NCBI GenBank assembly: GCA_035711865.1
Contig: DASTBT010000053.1
Span: 1 to 31,172, forward strand
Source: JAOUEA01 sp035711865
Lineage (GTDB): Bacteria; Actinomycetota; UBA4738; HRBIN12
Length of the DNA: 31,172 bases
Reading direction: 5' to 3'
Positions 20,667 to 28,604 of this stretch are shown here, piece after piece; the stretch's first letter is position 1, and the number at the start of each line of letters is the position of its first letter. Position numbers and translations under genes: made by a program. The notes under the pieces are model-generated. The model was not told the origin of the DNA and did not search any database. It worked only from the letters and a program-made list of their open reading frames with translations.

Positions 20667-20905
20667 TCAGGTCGACGTCTTCGGGCGGGACGCCGCGAAG
20701 AACGCTGCCGATCCGACCACATCGACCTCGACGTCCCGGAACGACCCTTCCAGGAGCTCACGAACCCCGTCGGCGGTGTCGCCGACATTGTCGAAACCCC
20801 CCTGCTTGTTGAAGGCCTTGAGCAGGAACCGGGCGGAGCGTGTGTGCTTCTCCAGCCGTCCCCAGCACCGTCGGCCCGAACAACACCCCCTCCGGAACCC
20901 GATGG
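20667..20905 (-). pseudogene. Remnant of a SAM-dependent methyltransferase (5' truncated, frameshifted)
   Basis: Read on the minus strand, 20855 to 20667 encodes LEKHTRSARFLLKAFNKQGG, then DTADGVRELLEGSFRDVEV and VVGSAAFFAASRP before a stop. This is the C-terminal lobe of a class I methyltransferase. Just upstream, in a different frame (about 20905-20860), HRVPEGVLFGPTVLG continues the same protein, so a frameshift lies near 20855-20862. The N-terminal SAM-binding half is missing; the VOC gene ends at 20908 instead. No start codon or SD suits a short functional protein. I judge it a decayed gene. A sequencing error could explain the frameshift but not the missing N-terminus. Confidence 0.6.
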
Positions 20906-20907
20906 CG

Positions 20908-21387
20908 TCAGGACCCGTCGGCCGCCCGCTCGAGCTCGGCGACGTCGATCTTGCCCATCTCGAGCATCGCCTCCATCGCGCGGCGCGCACGCTCGGGATC
21001 GGGATCCTCGACCAGCTCACCCAGCCGGCGCGGCACGATCTGCCATGACAGACCGAACCGATCCTTGAGCCATCCGCACGGGCCCGGCTCGCCTCCGTTC
21101 GTCGTGAGCGCATCCCAGAGCCGGTCGACCTCGGCCTGGTCCTCGCATTCGATGACGAACGACACCGCCTCGTTGAAGGTGAACTCAGGCCCGCCATTGA
21201 GGCCCTGGAAGCGCTGTCCGGCGAGCGTGAAGTCGACGGTCAGGACCATCCCGGCCGGCCCGCTGGGCGTGTCGGCGGGAGAGCGCCAGATCTTGTCGAC
21301 GTGGCTCTCGGGCAGCAGGGTGGTGTAGAAGGTCGCCGCTTCCTCGGCCGTGCCGTCGAACCAGAGACAGGGGTACAGGTTCCGCAT
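20908..21387 (-). CDS. VOC-family (PhnB-like) protein
   Basis: This is a 159-aa vicinal oxygen chelate protein of the PhnB / 3-demethylubiquinone-9 3-methyltransferase-like group. Typical blocks are LYPCLWFDGTAEEAATFY, VLTVDFTLAGQRFQGLNGGP, FTFNEAVSFVIECEDQAEVD and WDALTTNGGEPGPCGWLKDRFGLSWQIVP. A C-terminal helix ends ELERAADGS. Such proteins are single-domain cytosolic folds, often without a proven enzyme activity. The first metal-binding histidine of true glyoxalases is not evident. The ATG at 21387 has AGGAGG upstream with normal spacing. The gene is divergent from the GNAT-acyl-CoA ligase gene across a 119-bp region. Confidence 0.88.
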   Translation of the reverse strand: MRNLYPCLWFDGTAEEAATFYTTLLPESHVDKIWRSPADTPSGPAGMVLTVDFTLAGQRFQGLNGGPEFTFNEAVSFVIECEDQAEVDRLWDALTTNGGEPGPCGWLKDRFGLSWQIVPRRLGELVEDPDPERARRAMEAMLEMGKIDVAELERAADGS

Positions 21388-21494
21388 CTCGTCCTCCTGT
21401 GGGAGCGTCGCTTGCGGTTCTCTCGGTATCGAGACGGAACAGCGACACGGAACTCATCGTCGGATCGACTGTCTCGTCAGCCGACCGACCCGGG

Positions 21495-21500
21495 TAGCCT
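21495..21500 (+). promoter_or_regulatory. -10 box TAGCCT, leaderless start of the GNAT/acyl-CoA ligase gene
   Basis: TAGCCT ends 6 nt before the GTG at 21507, with no SD. It is the same hexamer and spacing as at tRNA-Sec. Confidence 0.5.
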
Positions 21501-21506
21501 AGGCCC

Positions 21507-24233
21507 GTGGCCGATCACGCCGCTGGTGCGTCCGCCAACGAGCGGAACCGGTACCCGGCCCACCGCGAGGCCGACGTCGTCCTGCGCGACGGCAGCACCG
21601 TGCACATCCGCCCGGCGCGCCCGGACGACCGCGAACGTATCGAGGACTTCCTGATTGGCCTGTCGGAGGAGTCCCTGCGATTGCGGTTCTGGGGGCTCAC
21701 GGTCGACATCACCGACGTCGCCACCAAAGCGGTCGACATCGATTACGTCGACCACCTGACCCTGCTGGCGGTCGAGAGCGGCTCGGTCATCGGAGGAGCC
21801 CAATACGTGCGTCTGGGCGCCGTACCCCGTGCGGAGGTCAGCGTGAGCATCGCCGACGCCCAGCAGGGGCGAGGGCTCGGGTCGATCCTGATCGCGCACC
21901 TCGCCGAAGCGGCGCATGCCAACGGGATCGACACGTTCACCGCAGCCGTGCTGCCCGAGAACCATAAGATGATCGAGGTGTTCCGGCGCACCGGGTTCGC
22001 GGTGCGTATCCGCGCGGTCCCCGGCGAGGTCGAGGTCGAGCTCTCGACCGAGATCACGGAGGAGGCCGCCGAGCGCTACGAGGAGCGCGAAGACGCGGCG
22101 GCGGCCGCGGCCATGCGCACGCTGCTGCAACCCTCGGCGGTCGCCGTGATCGGTGCCTCGCGCGACCCGACGTCGATCGGCGGCCGGCTCCTGCACAATC
22201 TGCTGTCGGGCCCGTTCCAGGGTGTCGTCTACCCGGTGAACCCGAAGGCCTCGGCGGTCCAGGGCGTGACCGCCTACCCGACGGTGACCGACGTGCGAGG
22301 AGACGTCGACGTCGCGATCGTCGCGGTGCCGGCGACCAGCGTGATCGACGTCGCTCGCGGCTGCGCCGACAAGGGCGTACGCGGGCTGGTCGTGATCTCC
22401 TCCGGCTTCGGGGAGACGGGCGAGGCCGGACTCGATCGCCAGCGCGAGCTGCTCGACGTCTGCCGCGCGAGCGGCATGCGCTTGGTCGGCCCCAATTGCA
22501 TGGGGCTCGTGAACACCGACCCGGCGTACCTGTTCAACGGCACGTTCTCGACGGCGTGGCCTCCGACGGGCCGCATGGGATTCCTCTCCCAGAGCGGCGC
22601 CCTGGGCATCGCGGTGATGGCCGGGGCGTCCGAGCTCGGGCTCGGCATGTCGACGTTCGTCTCGGTGGGCAACAAGGCCGACGTCTCCGGGAACGATCTG
22701 CTCTGCTATTGGGAGCAGGACGAGCGCACCGAGTTGCTGCTGCTCTACCTCGAGAGCTTCGGGAACCCGCGGCGCTTCGGCCGGCTGGCTCGGCGGATCG
22801 GCCGGACCAAACCGATCGTCGCCGTGAAGTCGGGTCGGAGCGCGGCCGGACGCCGGGCCGCCTCGTCGCACACGGGGGCCCTGCTCGCCGCGAGCGACAC
22901 GACGATCGACGCGCTCTTCCGCCAGCACGGTGTGATCCGTACCGACACCCTCGAGGAGATGTTCGACGTCGCGACACTGCTCGCGAACCAGCCCGTGCCC
23001 GGGGGCGATCGTGTCGCGATCGTCACCAACGCCGGTGGCTTGGGCATCCAGTGCGCGGATACCTGCGAGGCGAACGGCTTGACCGTGCCGCAGCTGTCGG
23101 CCGAGACCGTGAGTGCCCTGCGCTCGTTCCTGCCCGACGAGGCGTCCGTGTCCAACCCGGTCGACATGATCGCCTCGGCGAGTCCCGAGGACTACGGCCG
23201 GGCGATCGGCACGGCGGCGTCCGACCCGGGCATCGATGCGTTGATCGCGATCTACATCCCTCCCGTCGAGGACGATGCCCCGGCGATCGCGGCCGCCATG
23301 GTCGAGGCGTTCGACGCGATCGGCGGACGGATCCCGGTGCTCACATGTTTCATGTCGGCTCGCGGGCTCCCCGACGCCTTGCGCGCGCCGGGGGTACGCG
23401 TCCCCTCGTTCCCGTATCCGGAACAGGCGGCGATCGCGCTGGCGCATGCGATGAAGCTCGGCGTCTGGCGCGCGAGGCCCGAAGGCACCTCCATCTCCAT
23501 CGACGCTCGAGAGGACGAGGCCGCGGCCGTGATCGCGGACGCCCTCACCAGGGACGAAGACTGGCTCACCCCCGACGAGGTCCGGACGGTGCTCGGATGC
23601 TACGGGGTGCCGACCCCACGCCAAGCGACCGTGGGCACGCCGGAGGAAGCGGCGGCGGTCGCGGCGTCGTTCCCGGGATCGATCGCCCTCAAGGCGATCG
23701 GACCTCTGCACAAGACCGATGTCGGTGCGGTGAGCCTCGGGCTCGATCCGGCCGGGGTGGAAGCCGAGGTCGGATCCATGTCCGAACGGGTGCTCGGTGC
23801 GGGGCAGCCCCTCGAGGGTTTTCTCATCCAACAGATGGTCCCCCCCGGGGTCGAGATGCTCGTCGGCGCCGTGGCCGACCCTTCGTTCGGGCCGGTCATC
23901 GCCGTGAGTGCCGGCGGGGCCACGGTGGAGCTGACCCGCGACGTCGGCGTGCGGGTCGCCCCGCTGACCGACCTCGATGCCGACGAGATGATCCGCTCGC
24001 TCGCGACGTTCCCGCTGCTCGACGGGTTCCGGGGCGCCCCGAAGGCCGACGTCGCCGCGCTCAGGGACGTGGTGCTGCGGATCGGAGCGATGGCGACGAC
24101 GCACGAGGCGATCGCGGAACTGGACTGCAACCCGGTGATCGTGCACCCCGAGGGCGCGGTCGTCGTCGACGCGCGGATCTCGGTTCGCCCGCCGCGGCCG
24201 GTCGCCCCATTCGCGGCCCGAACCCGCGACTGA
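21507..24233 (+). CDS. GNAT acetyltransferase fused to NDP-forming acyl-CoA ligase (Pat/PatZ-like)
   Basis: This is a 908-aa fusion. Residues 25-190 are a GNAT domain with the acetyl-CoA loop QQGRGLGSILIAHL. Residues 205-330 form a CoA-binding Rossmann domain (AVAVIGASRDPTSIGGRLLHN). Ligase domains with GRMGFLSQSGALG follow. SSHTGALLAASDTTIDALF holds H455 at the position phosphorylated in ADP-forming acetyl-CoA synthetases. The C-terminal 220 residues are an ATP-grasp domain (AVAASFPGSIALKAIGPLHK, then QQMVPPGVEMLVGAV). Proteins of this build with an N-terminal GNAT are actinobacterial protein lysine acetyltransferases; in several characterised Pat proteins the ligase half only senses ligand. 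Here the retained histidine leaves open real acyl-CoA ligase activity. GTG 21507 is supported by the -10 box. Confidence 0.9.
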   Translation: MADHAAGASANERNRYPAHREADVVLRDGSTVHIRPARPDDRERIEDFLIGLSEESLRLRFWGLTVDITDVATKAVDIDYVDHLTLLAVESGSVIGGAQYVRLGAVPRAEVSVSIADAQQGRGLGSILIAHLAEAAHANGIDTFTAAVLPENHKMIEVFRRTGFAVRIRAVPGEVEVELSTEITEEAAERYEEREDAAAAAAMRTLLQPSAVAVIGASRDPTSIGGRLLHNLLSGPFQGVVYPVNPKASAVQGVTAYPTVTDVRGDVDVAIVAVPATSVIDVARGCADKGVRGLVVISSGFGETGEAGLDRQRELLDVCRASGMRLVGPNCMGLVNTDPAYLFNGTFSTAWPPTGRMGFLSQSGALGIAVMAGASELGLGMSTFVSVGNKADVSGNDLLCYWEQDERTELLLLYLESFGNPRRFGRLARRIGRTKPIVAVKSGRSAAGRRAASSHTGALLAASDTTIDALFRQHGVIRTDTLEEMFDVATLLANQPVPGGDRVAIVTNAGGLGIQCADTCEANGLTVPQLSAETVSALRSFLPDEASVSNPVDMIASASPEDYGRAIGTAASDPGIDALIAIYIPPVEDDAPAIAAAMVEAFDAIGGRIPVLTCFMSARGLPDALRAPGVRVPSFPYPEQAAIALAHAMKLGVWRARPEGTSISIDAREDEAAAVIADALTRDEDWLTPDEVRTVLGCYGVPTPRQATVGTPEEAAAVAASFPGSIALKAIGPLHKTDVGAVSLGLDPAGVEAEVGSMSERVLGAGQPLEGFLIQQMVPPGVEMLVGAVADPSFGPVIAVSAGGATVELTRDVGVRVAPLTDLDADEMIRSLATFPLLDGFRGAPKADVAALRDVVLRIGAMATTHEAIAELDCNPVIVHPEGAVVVDARISVRPPRPVAPFAARTRD

Positions 24234-24271
24234 GCCTTCGCACGAGGGCCGCCGCAACCCCGGAGGTCCGC

Positions 24272-24277
24272 TACCCT
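24272..24277 (+). promoter_or_regulatory. -10 box TACCCT, leaderless start of the 103-aa gene
   Basis: TACCCT ends 7 nt before the GTG at 24285, without an SD, inside the 51-bp gap after the acyl-CoA ligase gene. Confidence 0.45.
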
Positions 24278-24284
24278 GGTTGCC

Positions 24285-24596
24285 GTGAGCGGCATGGAAC
24301 GCATACGAGAGCTCGCGGAGCGAGCAGACCTCGCCGCGGACGAGCTCCTGGACTTCCTCGACTCACCTGCCGGGCGACGTCTGCGCAAGGTGCTCGCCGG
24401 CGCCGTGATCGTCTCGGTTCCGTTGATCATGAGGGTGCCCGGCCTGAAGCGTTCGCCCCTCGGCAGGCTCGTCGCCGTCACCGGGGGCAGCGCGATCCTG
24501 ATCGGGATCGCCGAGGCGATCCGCGACTGGGAGAGGAGCGAATCCTCGAGGGCTCGTTCGCGACCGGTCGTCGACGTTCCGCCGGCGAGCTCGTAG
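24285..24596 (+). CDS. Small hypothetical membrane protein (103 aa)
   Basis: The N-terminal 35 residues are a charged helix (ERIRELAERADLAADELLDFL). Two hydrophobic stretches follow: VLAGAVIVSVPLIMRV and LVAVTGGSAILIGIAEAI, consistent with one or two membrane helices. A polar tail ends PPASS. I do not recognise a family. The GTG at 24285 is supported by the -10 box just upstream and by the absence of other starts before the helix. It lies between the acyl-CoA ligase and the ppx/gppA gene on the same strand; a functional link is not evident. Confidence 0.65.
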   Translation: MSGMERIRELAERADLAADELLDFLDSPAGRRLRKVLAGAVIVSVPLIMRVPGLKRSPLGRLVAVTGGSAILIGIAEAIRDWERSESSRARSRPVVDVPPASS

Positions 24597-24668
24597 CGGC
24601 ATCCACCGCTCGGACGGAAGAGCGGCAACGAGCACCGCGGTCCCCACGCCGTGTGGGAGCATCTCGGC

Positions 24669-26219
24669 GTGAACGCGGTCCCCGATCCGGATCCCGACGA
24701 CCGTCCCTTCGCGGTCGTCGACATCGGTTCCAACTCGGCCCGCATGATCGTGTTCCGGTTGCGCCAGGCAGAGCACCTGGACGTTGTCGAGGACGCTCGA
24801 GCTCCCCTGCGCCTCGCTCGAGACCTGCGCGACTCGGACCGGCTGGGCACCGACGCGATCGAGCGAACGCTCGAAGCGCTCCGGGATTTCGTCGCGGTCG
24901 CCAAAGGTGCCGGGGCGCGGCAGATGATCGCCGTGGCGACATCCGCGGTGCGCGAAGCTGCCGACGGTCATGAGCTGCTCGAGCGAGCACAGCGGGTCGG
25001 CGTGCCCCTGCAGACGATCGACGGCCACCATGAGGCGATGCTGGGCTTCTTCGGGGCGGTCCACGACCTGCCCGTCACGAGCGGGTTCACGTTCGACGTC
25101 GGAGGTGGAAGCGCCGAGGTCTCGTCGTTCCGCGAACGGCGCCTCGTGGGATCGTGGTCGATGCCGATCGGATCCCTGCGCATGAGCGACGCCTTCCTCG
25201 GATCGGATCCTCCCGACGAGCACGAGATGCGGGCCCTGCGGAAGTCCGTGAAGTCGACCCTGGCCGACGCCGGCATCCCTGCGCTAGGCGATGACGAACA
25301 GCTCGTTGGCATCGGAGGCACGGTGCGGAACCTGGCCAAGATCGATCTGCGCAGCACGGACTATCCCCTGCCTCTCCTGCACGGATACCGGCTCTCCGAT
25401 GATCGGCTGAGCGCGGTGATCGATGAGATGGCGGCGCGAACGATGAAGCGGCGTGCCCAGATGGCGGGTCTGAACCCCGACCGCGCCGATACGATTGTCG
25501 GCGGCTCGCTCGTGATCCAGGGGATCGTGAAGCATCTGGGCGCGAACGAGATCGTCGTCTCGAGCCGCGGGTTGCGTGAGGGGCTCGCGCTGGCCACCGC
25601 GGGCTCGAGCGCGCCCTCACCCGAGTGGGTCCGATCGATCTCGGTGGCCGCGCTCGTGGCGAGGTTCCGTACCTGGGACGCCACCGCTGCGGAGCGCCGG
25701 ACCGGCCTGGCGGCCGACCTGATCACCGTGCTCGATCCCTCGGCTCCCCTGCGGCTGCGCGAGATGCTCTCGCATGCGTCCGCGCTGCTCGATATCGGGC
25801 GGGCGATCGGCTACTACGACCGGTTCGAGCACGCCGCGAACATCGTCATCGCCGCCGACCTCGCGGGGTTCACCCACGCCGACCTCGGAGCGCTCACCGC
25901 GATCCTGCGCCAGGCCGACGACGACACACGCCTCGGCCCGTTCGGCAGGCTGGTGCCGAAGGCGGATCGGCCGGCGGTGCTCCGGGCCGCGACCGCCCTC
26001 TCACTGGCCGACGAGCTCAACCGACGGATCCCGCCGGGCGCCCCGGCCCCGATCTCCTGCAACTGGTTGCGAGGCGGCCTCGAGATCGTCGCCCCCGTGC
26101 CGAGCGGATGGCGTCCGCGCGGCATCGCGCGGAGGTTCCGCAGCGTCTTCGACGCCGATCTCCTCGTCGTCGCGAACGAGTCGATGCCGGTGCTCGCATC
26201 GGTGCTCGAACCCGACTGA
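24669..26219 (+). CDS. ppx: Ppx/GppA family phosphatase with C-terminal HD-like domain
   Basis: This is a 516-aa exopolyphosphatase/guanosine pentaphosphatase-family protein of the ASKHA fold. Motifs: VVDIGSNSARMIVFR (phosphate 1), VATSAVREAADG with the catalytic Glu, FTFDVGGGSAEVSSF (phosphate 2), IGGTVRNLAKIDL and SSRGLREGLAL. The C-terminal part includes LSHASALLDIGRAIGYYDRFEHAA, the HD-like region of long Ppx enzymes. It should hydrolyse polyphosphate or (p)ppGpp derivatives in the cytoplasm; sequence alone does not separate the two. GTG 24669 is used because GGGAG lies 9 nt upstream. GTG 24651 in the same frame is possible, adding six residues. The stop is 13 bp from the convergent M20 gene's stop, with no clear terminator between them. 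Confidence 0.9.
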   Translation: MNAVPDPDPDDRPFAVVDIGSNSARMIVFRLRQAEHLDVVEDARAPLRLARDLRDSDRLGTDAIERTLEALRDFVAVAKGAGARQMIAVATSAVREAADGHELLERAQRVGVPLQTIDGHHEAMLGFFGAVHDLPVTSGFTFDVGGGSAEVSSFRERRLVGSWSMPIGSLRMSDAFLGSDPPDEHEMRALRKSVKSTLADAGIPALGDDEQLVGIGGTVRNLAKIDLRSTDYPLPLLHGYRLSDDRLSAVIDEMAARTMKRRAQMAGLNPDRADTIVGGSLVIQGIVKHLGANEIVVSSRGLREGLALATAGSSAPSPEWVRSISVAALVARFRTWDATAAERRTGLAADLITVLDPSAPLRLREMLSHASALLDIGRAIGYYDRFEHAANIVIAADLAGFTHADLGALTAILRQADDDTRLGPFGRLVPKADRPAVLRAATALSLADELNRRIPPGAPAPISCNWLRGGLEIVAPVPSGWRPRGIARRFRSVFDADLLVVANESMPVLASVLEPD

Positions 26220-26232
26220 CGAGGACCCCGCC

Positions 26233-27393
26233 TCAGACCCGGGCAACCAACGCGGCGAGCAGGGCGACGCGCGGCACGACGCTGGTGACGTCGAGCCACT
26301 CCGCCGGTGCATGATCGTCGCCTCCGATCGGACCGAGCCCGTCGATCGTCGGCGTGCCAGCCGCGCTGGTCGTGTTGGCGTCGCTCGCGCCACCGGTGGA
26401 AGCGTCGCGCAGGTCGAAGCCGAGCTCCGCGGCGATCTCGATCGCGAGCGCTGCCAGGCGCCTGCCACCCTCCCCCTTCTCCATCGGGCGATGCCAGCTG
26501 TTGACCTCGAGAGCGACGGTGACGTCGTCCACACCGTGTTCGGCACAGACCCGCGCGATCTCGGCCTCCGCCTCCTCCAGCGAGCGGCGCTCGGGAGACC
26601 GCAGGTCGACGTGCAGCTCGCACCGCTCGGGCACCACGTTCGTACGCGTGCCCCCCTTCGCCACGCCCACGTTCACGGTCACGCCCGGCCATCGACCGTT
26701 CAGCTCCTGCAGCGCGACCGTCGCCTTCGCGGCGGCGAGCACGGCGTTCGCACCCTTCTCCGGCTCGACACCGGCGTGCGCGGCCCGGCCGGTGAACACC
26801 ACCGTGTGGTCGGTAATGCCCTTGCGGGAGCTCACGATGTCGCCGTTGGCCCGTGCGCCCTCGAGCACGAACGCGGCATCGTAGCCCGGCGCCAGCTCTG
26901 CGATCACGGGGCCTGAGAAGGGCGATCCGATCTCCTCGTCGGGGTTGCAGACGAACGTGATGCGCCCGAACGCGTCGAAGCCGGCGTCCTGGAGGACCTC
27001 CACTGCGTGGAACCCGGCCAGCAGGCCCCCTTTCATGTCGGAGACCCCGGGGCCGCGGGCGATGTCGCCCTCGATGCGGAACGGACGTTCCGCCACGGTG
27101 CCCTCGTCGAAGACCGTGTCCATGTGACCCACCATCAGCACGTCGGGCCCCCCGCCGCCCTCGAGCGTGCCGATCACGAGATCGCCGAGCGCGACCTCGT
27201 CGCCCGCGGGCACGTGGGCGCGCCGGTCCACCGACCAGCCCCGGGCTCTCATGCGCCGCTCGCAGAGGTCTGCGATCTCGTTCACGCCCTCGGGCGTGTA
27301 CGAGCCGCAGTCCACGTCGACCATGCGTTCGAGGTCGGCGATGAACTCGTCGAGGCGTGAGGCGGTGAGCTCCCGAAGGGCCTGGGCGTCCAT
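26233..27393 (-). CDS. M20 family metallopeptidase (glutamate carboxypeptidase/ArgE-DapE type)
   Basis: This is a 386-aa M20 zinc peptidase. Metal and catalytic residues are visible: H90 and D92 (MVGHMDTVF), bridging D119 (GVSDMKGGL), and E153/E154 (CNPDEEIGS), base and zinc ligand. The last ligand is probably the His in IGGDDHAPAEW. The dimerisation domain lies in the middle (HTVVFTGRAAHAGVEPEKGA). No signal peptide is present, so it is a cytoplasmic aminoacylase or carboxypeptidase resembling carboxypeptidase G2. The substrate is unknown. The ATG at 27393 has no SD and follows a TAGCGT box by 7 nt, another leaderless start. It diverges from the alcohol dehydrogenase gene, sharing its -10 region. 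Confidence 0.92.
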   Translation of the reverse strand: MDAQALRELTASRLDEFIADLERMVDVDCGSYTPEGVNEIADLCERRMRARGWSVDRRAHVPAGDEVALGDLVIGTLEGGGGPDVLMVGHMDTVFDEGTVAERPFRIEGDIARGPGVSDMKGGLLAGFHAVEVLQDAGFDAFGRITFVCNPDEEIGSPFSGPVIAELAPGYDAAFVLEGARANGDIVSSRKGITDHTVVFTGRAAHAGVEPEKGANAVLAAAKATVALQELNGRWPGVTVNVGVAKGGTRTNVVPERCELHVDLRSPERRSLEEAEAEIARVCAEHGVDDVTVALEVNSWHRPMEKGEGGRRLAALAIEIAAELGFDLRDASTGGASDANTTSAAGTPTIDGLGPIGGDDHAPAEWLDVTSVVPRVALLAALVARV

Positions 27394-27400
27394 GCACGTG

Positions 27401-27410
27401 ACGCTAGCAT
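27401..27410. promoter_or_regulatory. Overlapping divergent -10 boxes (M20 gene and alcohol dehydrogenase)
   Basis: ACGCTAGCAT contains TAGCAT (27405-27410) on the plus strand and TAGCGT (27406-27401) on the minus strand, sharing the palindromic TA. On the minus strand the box ends 7 nt before the M20 ATG. On the plus strand it would give a leader of about 25 nt with AGGAGG before the ATG at 27441. The two starts are 47 bp apart, so one element could serve both genes. Confidence 0.5.
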
Positions 27411-27440
27411 GTGGCCGCCGCTCGACGGTCAGGAGGAGCG

Positions 27441-28595
27441 ATGCCCACGGAAGGCTTCGGCGCGGTGGTGGAGCGCGCCGGCGCGCCCATCCACACCGAG
27501 CCGATCGTCATCGACGATCCCGAGCCCGGCGAGGTGCTCGTTCGCATCGCGGCCAGCGGCCTCTGCCACAGCGACGTCTGGGCGATCGAGCACGGGAACT
27601 GGGGAGCCCCTTGGCCGATGCTGCTGGGCCACGAAGGCGCGGGCGTGGTCGAGGCCGTCGGCGCCGGCGTGACGGCCGCACGGCCCGGAGACCGCGTCGT
27701 GCTGACGTGGGCCGTTCCGTGCGGCCGCTGCCGTCAGTGCTTGCGTGGCGCTCCTCGGCGATGCGGGCATGAGCTGCACCAGCCCCCTCGCATGCGGCGA
27801 TCGAACGGAGACGTGCTCACCGGGGTGCTGCACTGCGGCACGCTGGCGACGCACTCCGTGGTCACCGAGCCGCAGGTCGTCCCGATGCCTGACGAGCTGG
27901 CGCTGTCCCGCGCATGCTTGCTCGGATGCGGCGTGTCGACCGGCGTGAGCGCCGCCCTCCACACCGCGAAGGTCTGGCCCGGCGCGTCCGTCGCCGTGAT
28001 CGGTCTCGGAGGCATCGGTCTCGCCGCCCTGCAGGGATCGCGGATCGCCGGCGCCGAACGCCTGATCGGGGTCGACGTCGTGCCGCGGAAACTCGAGTGG
28101 GCTCTCAGGTTCGGAGCGACCGACACCGTCGACGCGGGTACCGACGACCCGGTCGACGCGGTGCGCGCAGTCACCGGCGGCGAGGGCGTCGACGTCGCGT
28201 TCGAAGCGGTCGGCCGGCCCGAGTGCGTGCGCCAGGCGGTCGAGATGCTGGCCTTCGCCGGCACCGCGGTCGCGATCGGGGTGCCGCCCCTGCCGAGCGA
28301 CGTGACCCTACCCTGGAACGGCTCGGACCGCGCCGCCTATCCGAAGAAGGCGAACCTGCTCATGACCGACGGAGGCGACCCGATCCCGAGCGAGGACTTC
28401 CCCGAGCTGGCACGCTGGGCCGTGGCCGGCTCGCTCGACCTCGACGCGATGGTGACGCGAGAGATCGAGCTCACCGACCGAGACCTCGCTGGCGCGGTGC
28501 GCGCGATGCTCGACGGCGAGGTGATCCGCTCGGTCGTCGTGTTCCGCGACGTCGACGGGTCGATGCACCCAGCTGCAGGGGTCCAGGCTCGCTAA
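27441..28595 (+). CDS. Zinc-dependent alcohol dehydrogenase (MDR superfamily)
   Basis: This is a 384-aa medium-chain dehydrogenase. Catalytic zinc ligands are C42 (GLCHSD) and H64 (GHEGAG). Structural zinc is bound by C94, C97, C100 and C108 (CGRCRQC...C). The NAD-binding motif is VIGLGGIGLAAL, followed by GVDVVPRKLEWAL with the acidic residue favouring NAD. The layout fits class III-like or mycothiol/NDMA-dependent alcohol dehydrogenases of actinobacteria; the substrate is not fixed by sequence. The ATG at 27441 is chosen because AGGAGG lies 4 nt upstream; an earlier ATG-less extension to 27411 lacks an SD. It is first in a probable three-gene run with plsC and the Nudix gene, though the next gene has its own promoter-like box. 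Confidence 0.9.
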   Translation: MPTEGFGAVVERAGAPIHTEPIVIDDPEPGEVLVRIAASGLCHSDVWAIEHGNWGAPWPMLLGHEGAGVVEAVGAGVTAARPGDRVVLTWAVPCGRCRQCLRGAPRRCGHELHQPPRMRRSNGDVLTGVLHCGTLATHSVVTEPQVVPMPDELALSRACLLGCGVSTGVSAALHTAKVWPGASVAVIGLGGIGLAALQGSRIAGAERLIGVDVVPRKLEWALRFGATDTVDAGTDDPVDAVRAVTGGEGVDVAFEAVGRPECVRQAVEMLAFAGTAVAIGVPPLPSDVTLPWNGSDRAAYPKKANLLMTDGGDPIPSEDFPELARWAVAGSLDLDAMVTREIELTDRDLAGAVRAMLDGEVIRSVVVFRDVDGSMHPAAGVQAR

Positions 28596-28598
28596 CAT
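28593..28598 (+). promoter_or_regulatory. -10 box TAACAT overlapping the dehydrogenase stop codon
   Basis: TAACAT begins on the TAA stop of the dehydrogenase and ends 6 nt before the GTG at 28605. The acyltransferase could therefore be transcribed on its own as a leaderless message. Confidence 0.4.
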
Positions 28599-28604
28599 CC
28601 GCGC

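Noticed and set aside
19640..21400. A possible integrated element at tRNA-Sec.
   Set aside because: No integrase, and no second copy of the tRNA 3' end within the window. The accessory-looking genes alone do not prove integration.
21477..24257. A 926-codon minus-strand open frame opposite the GNAT/acyl-CoA ligase gene.
   Set aside because: Arg, Asp and His rich with no domain; a shadow of the GC-rich coding strand.
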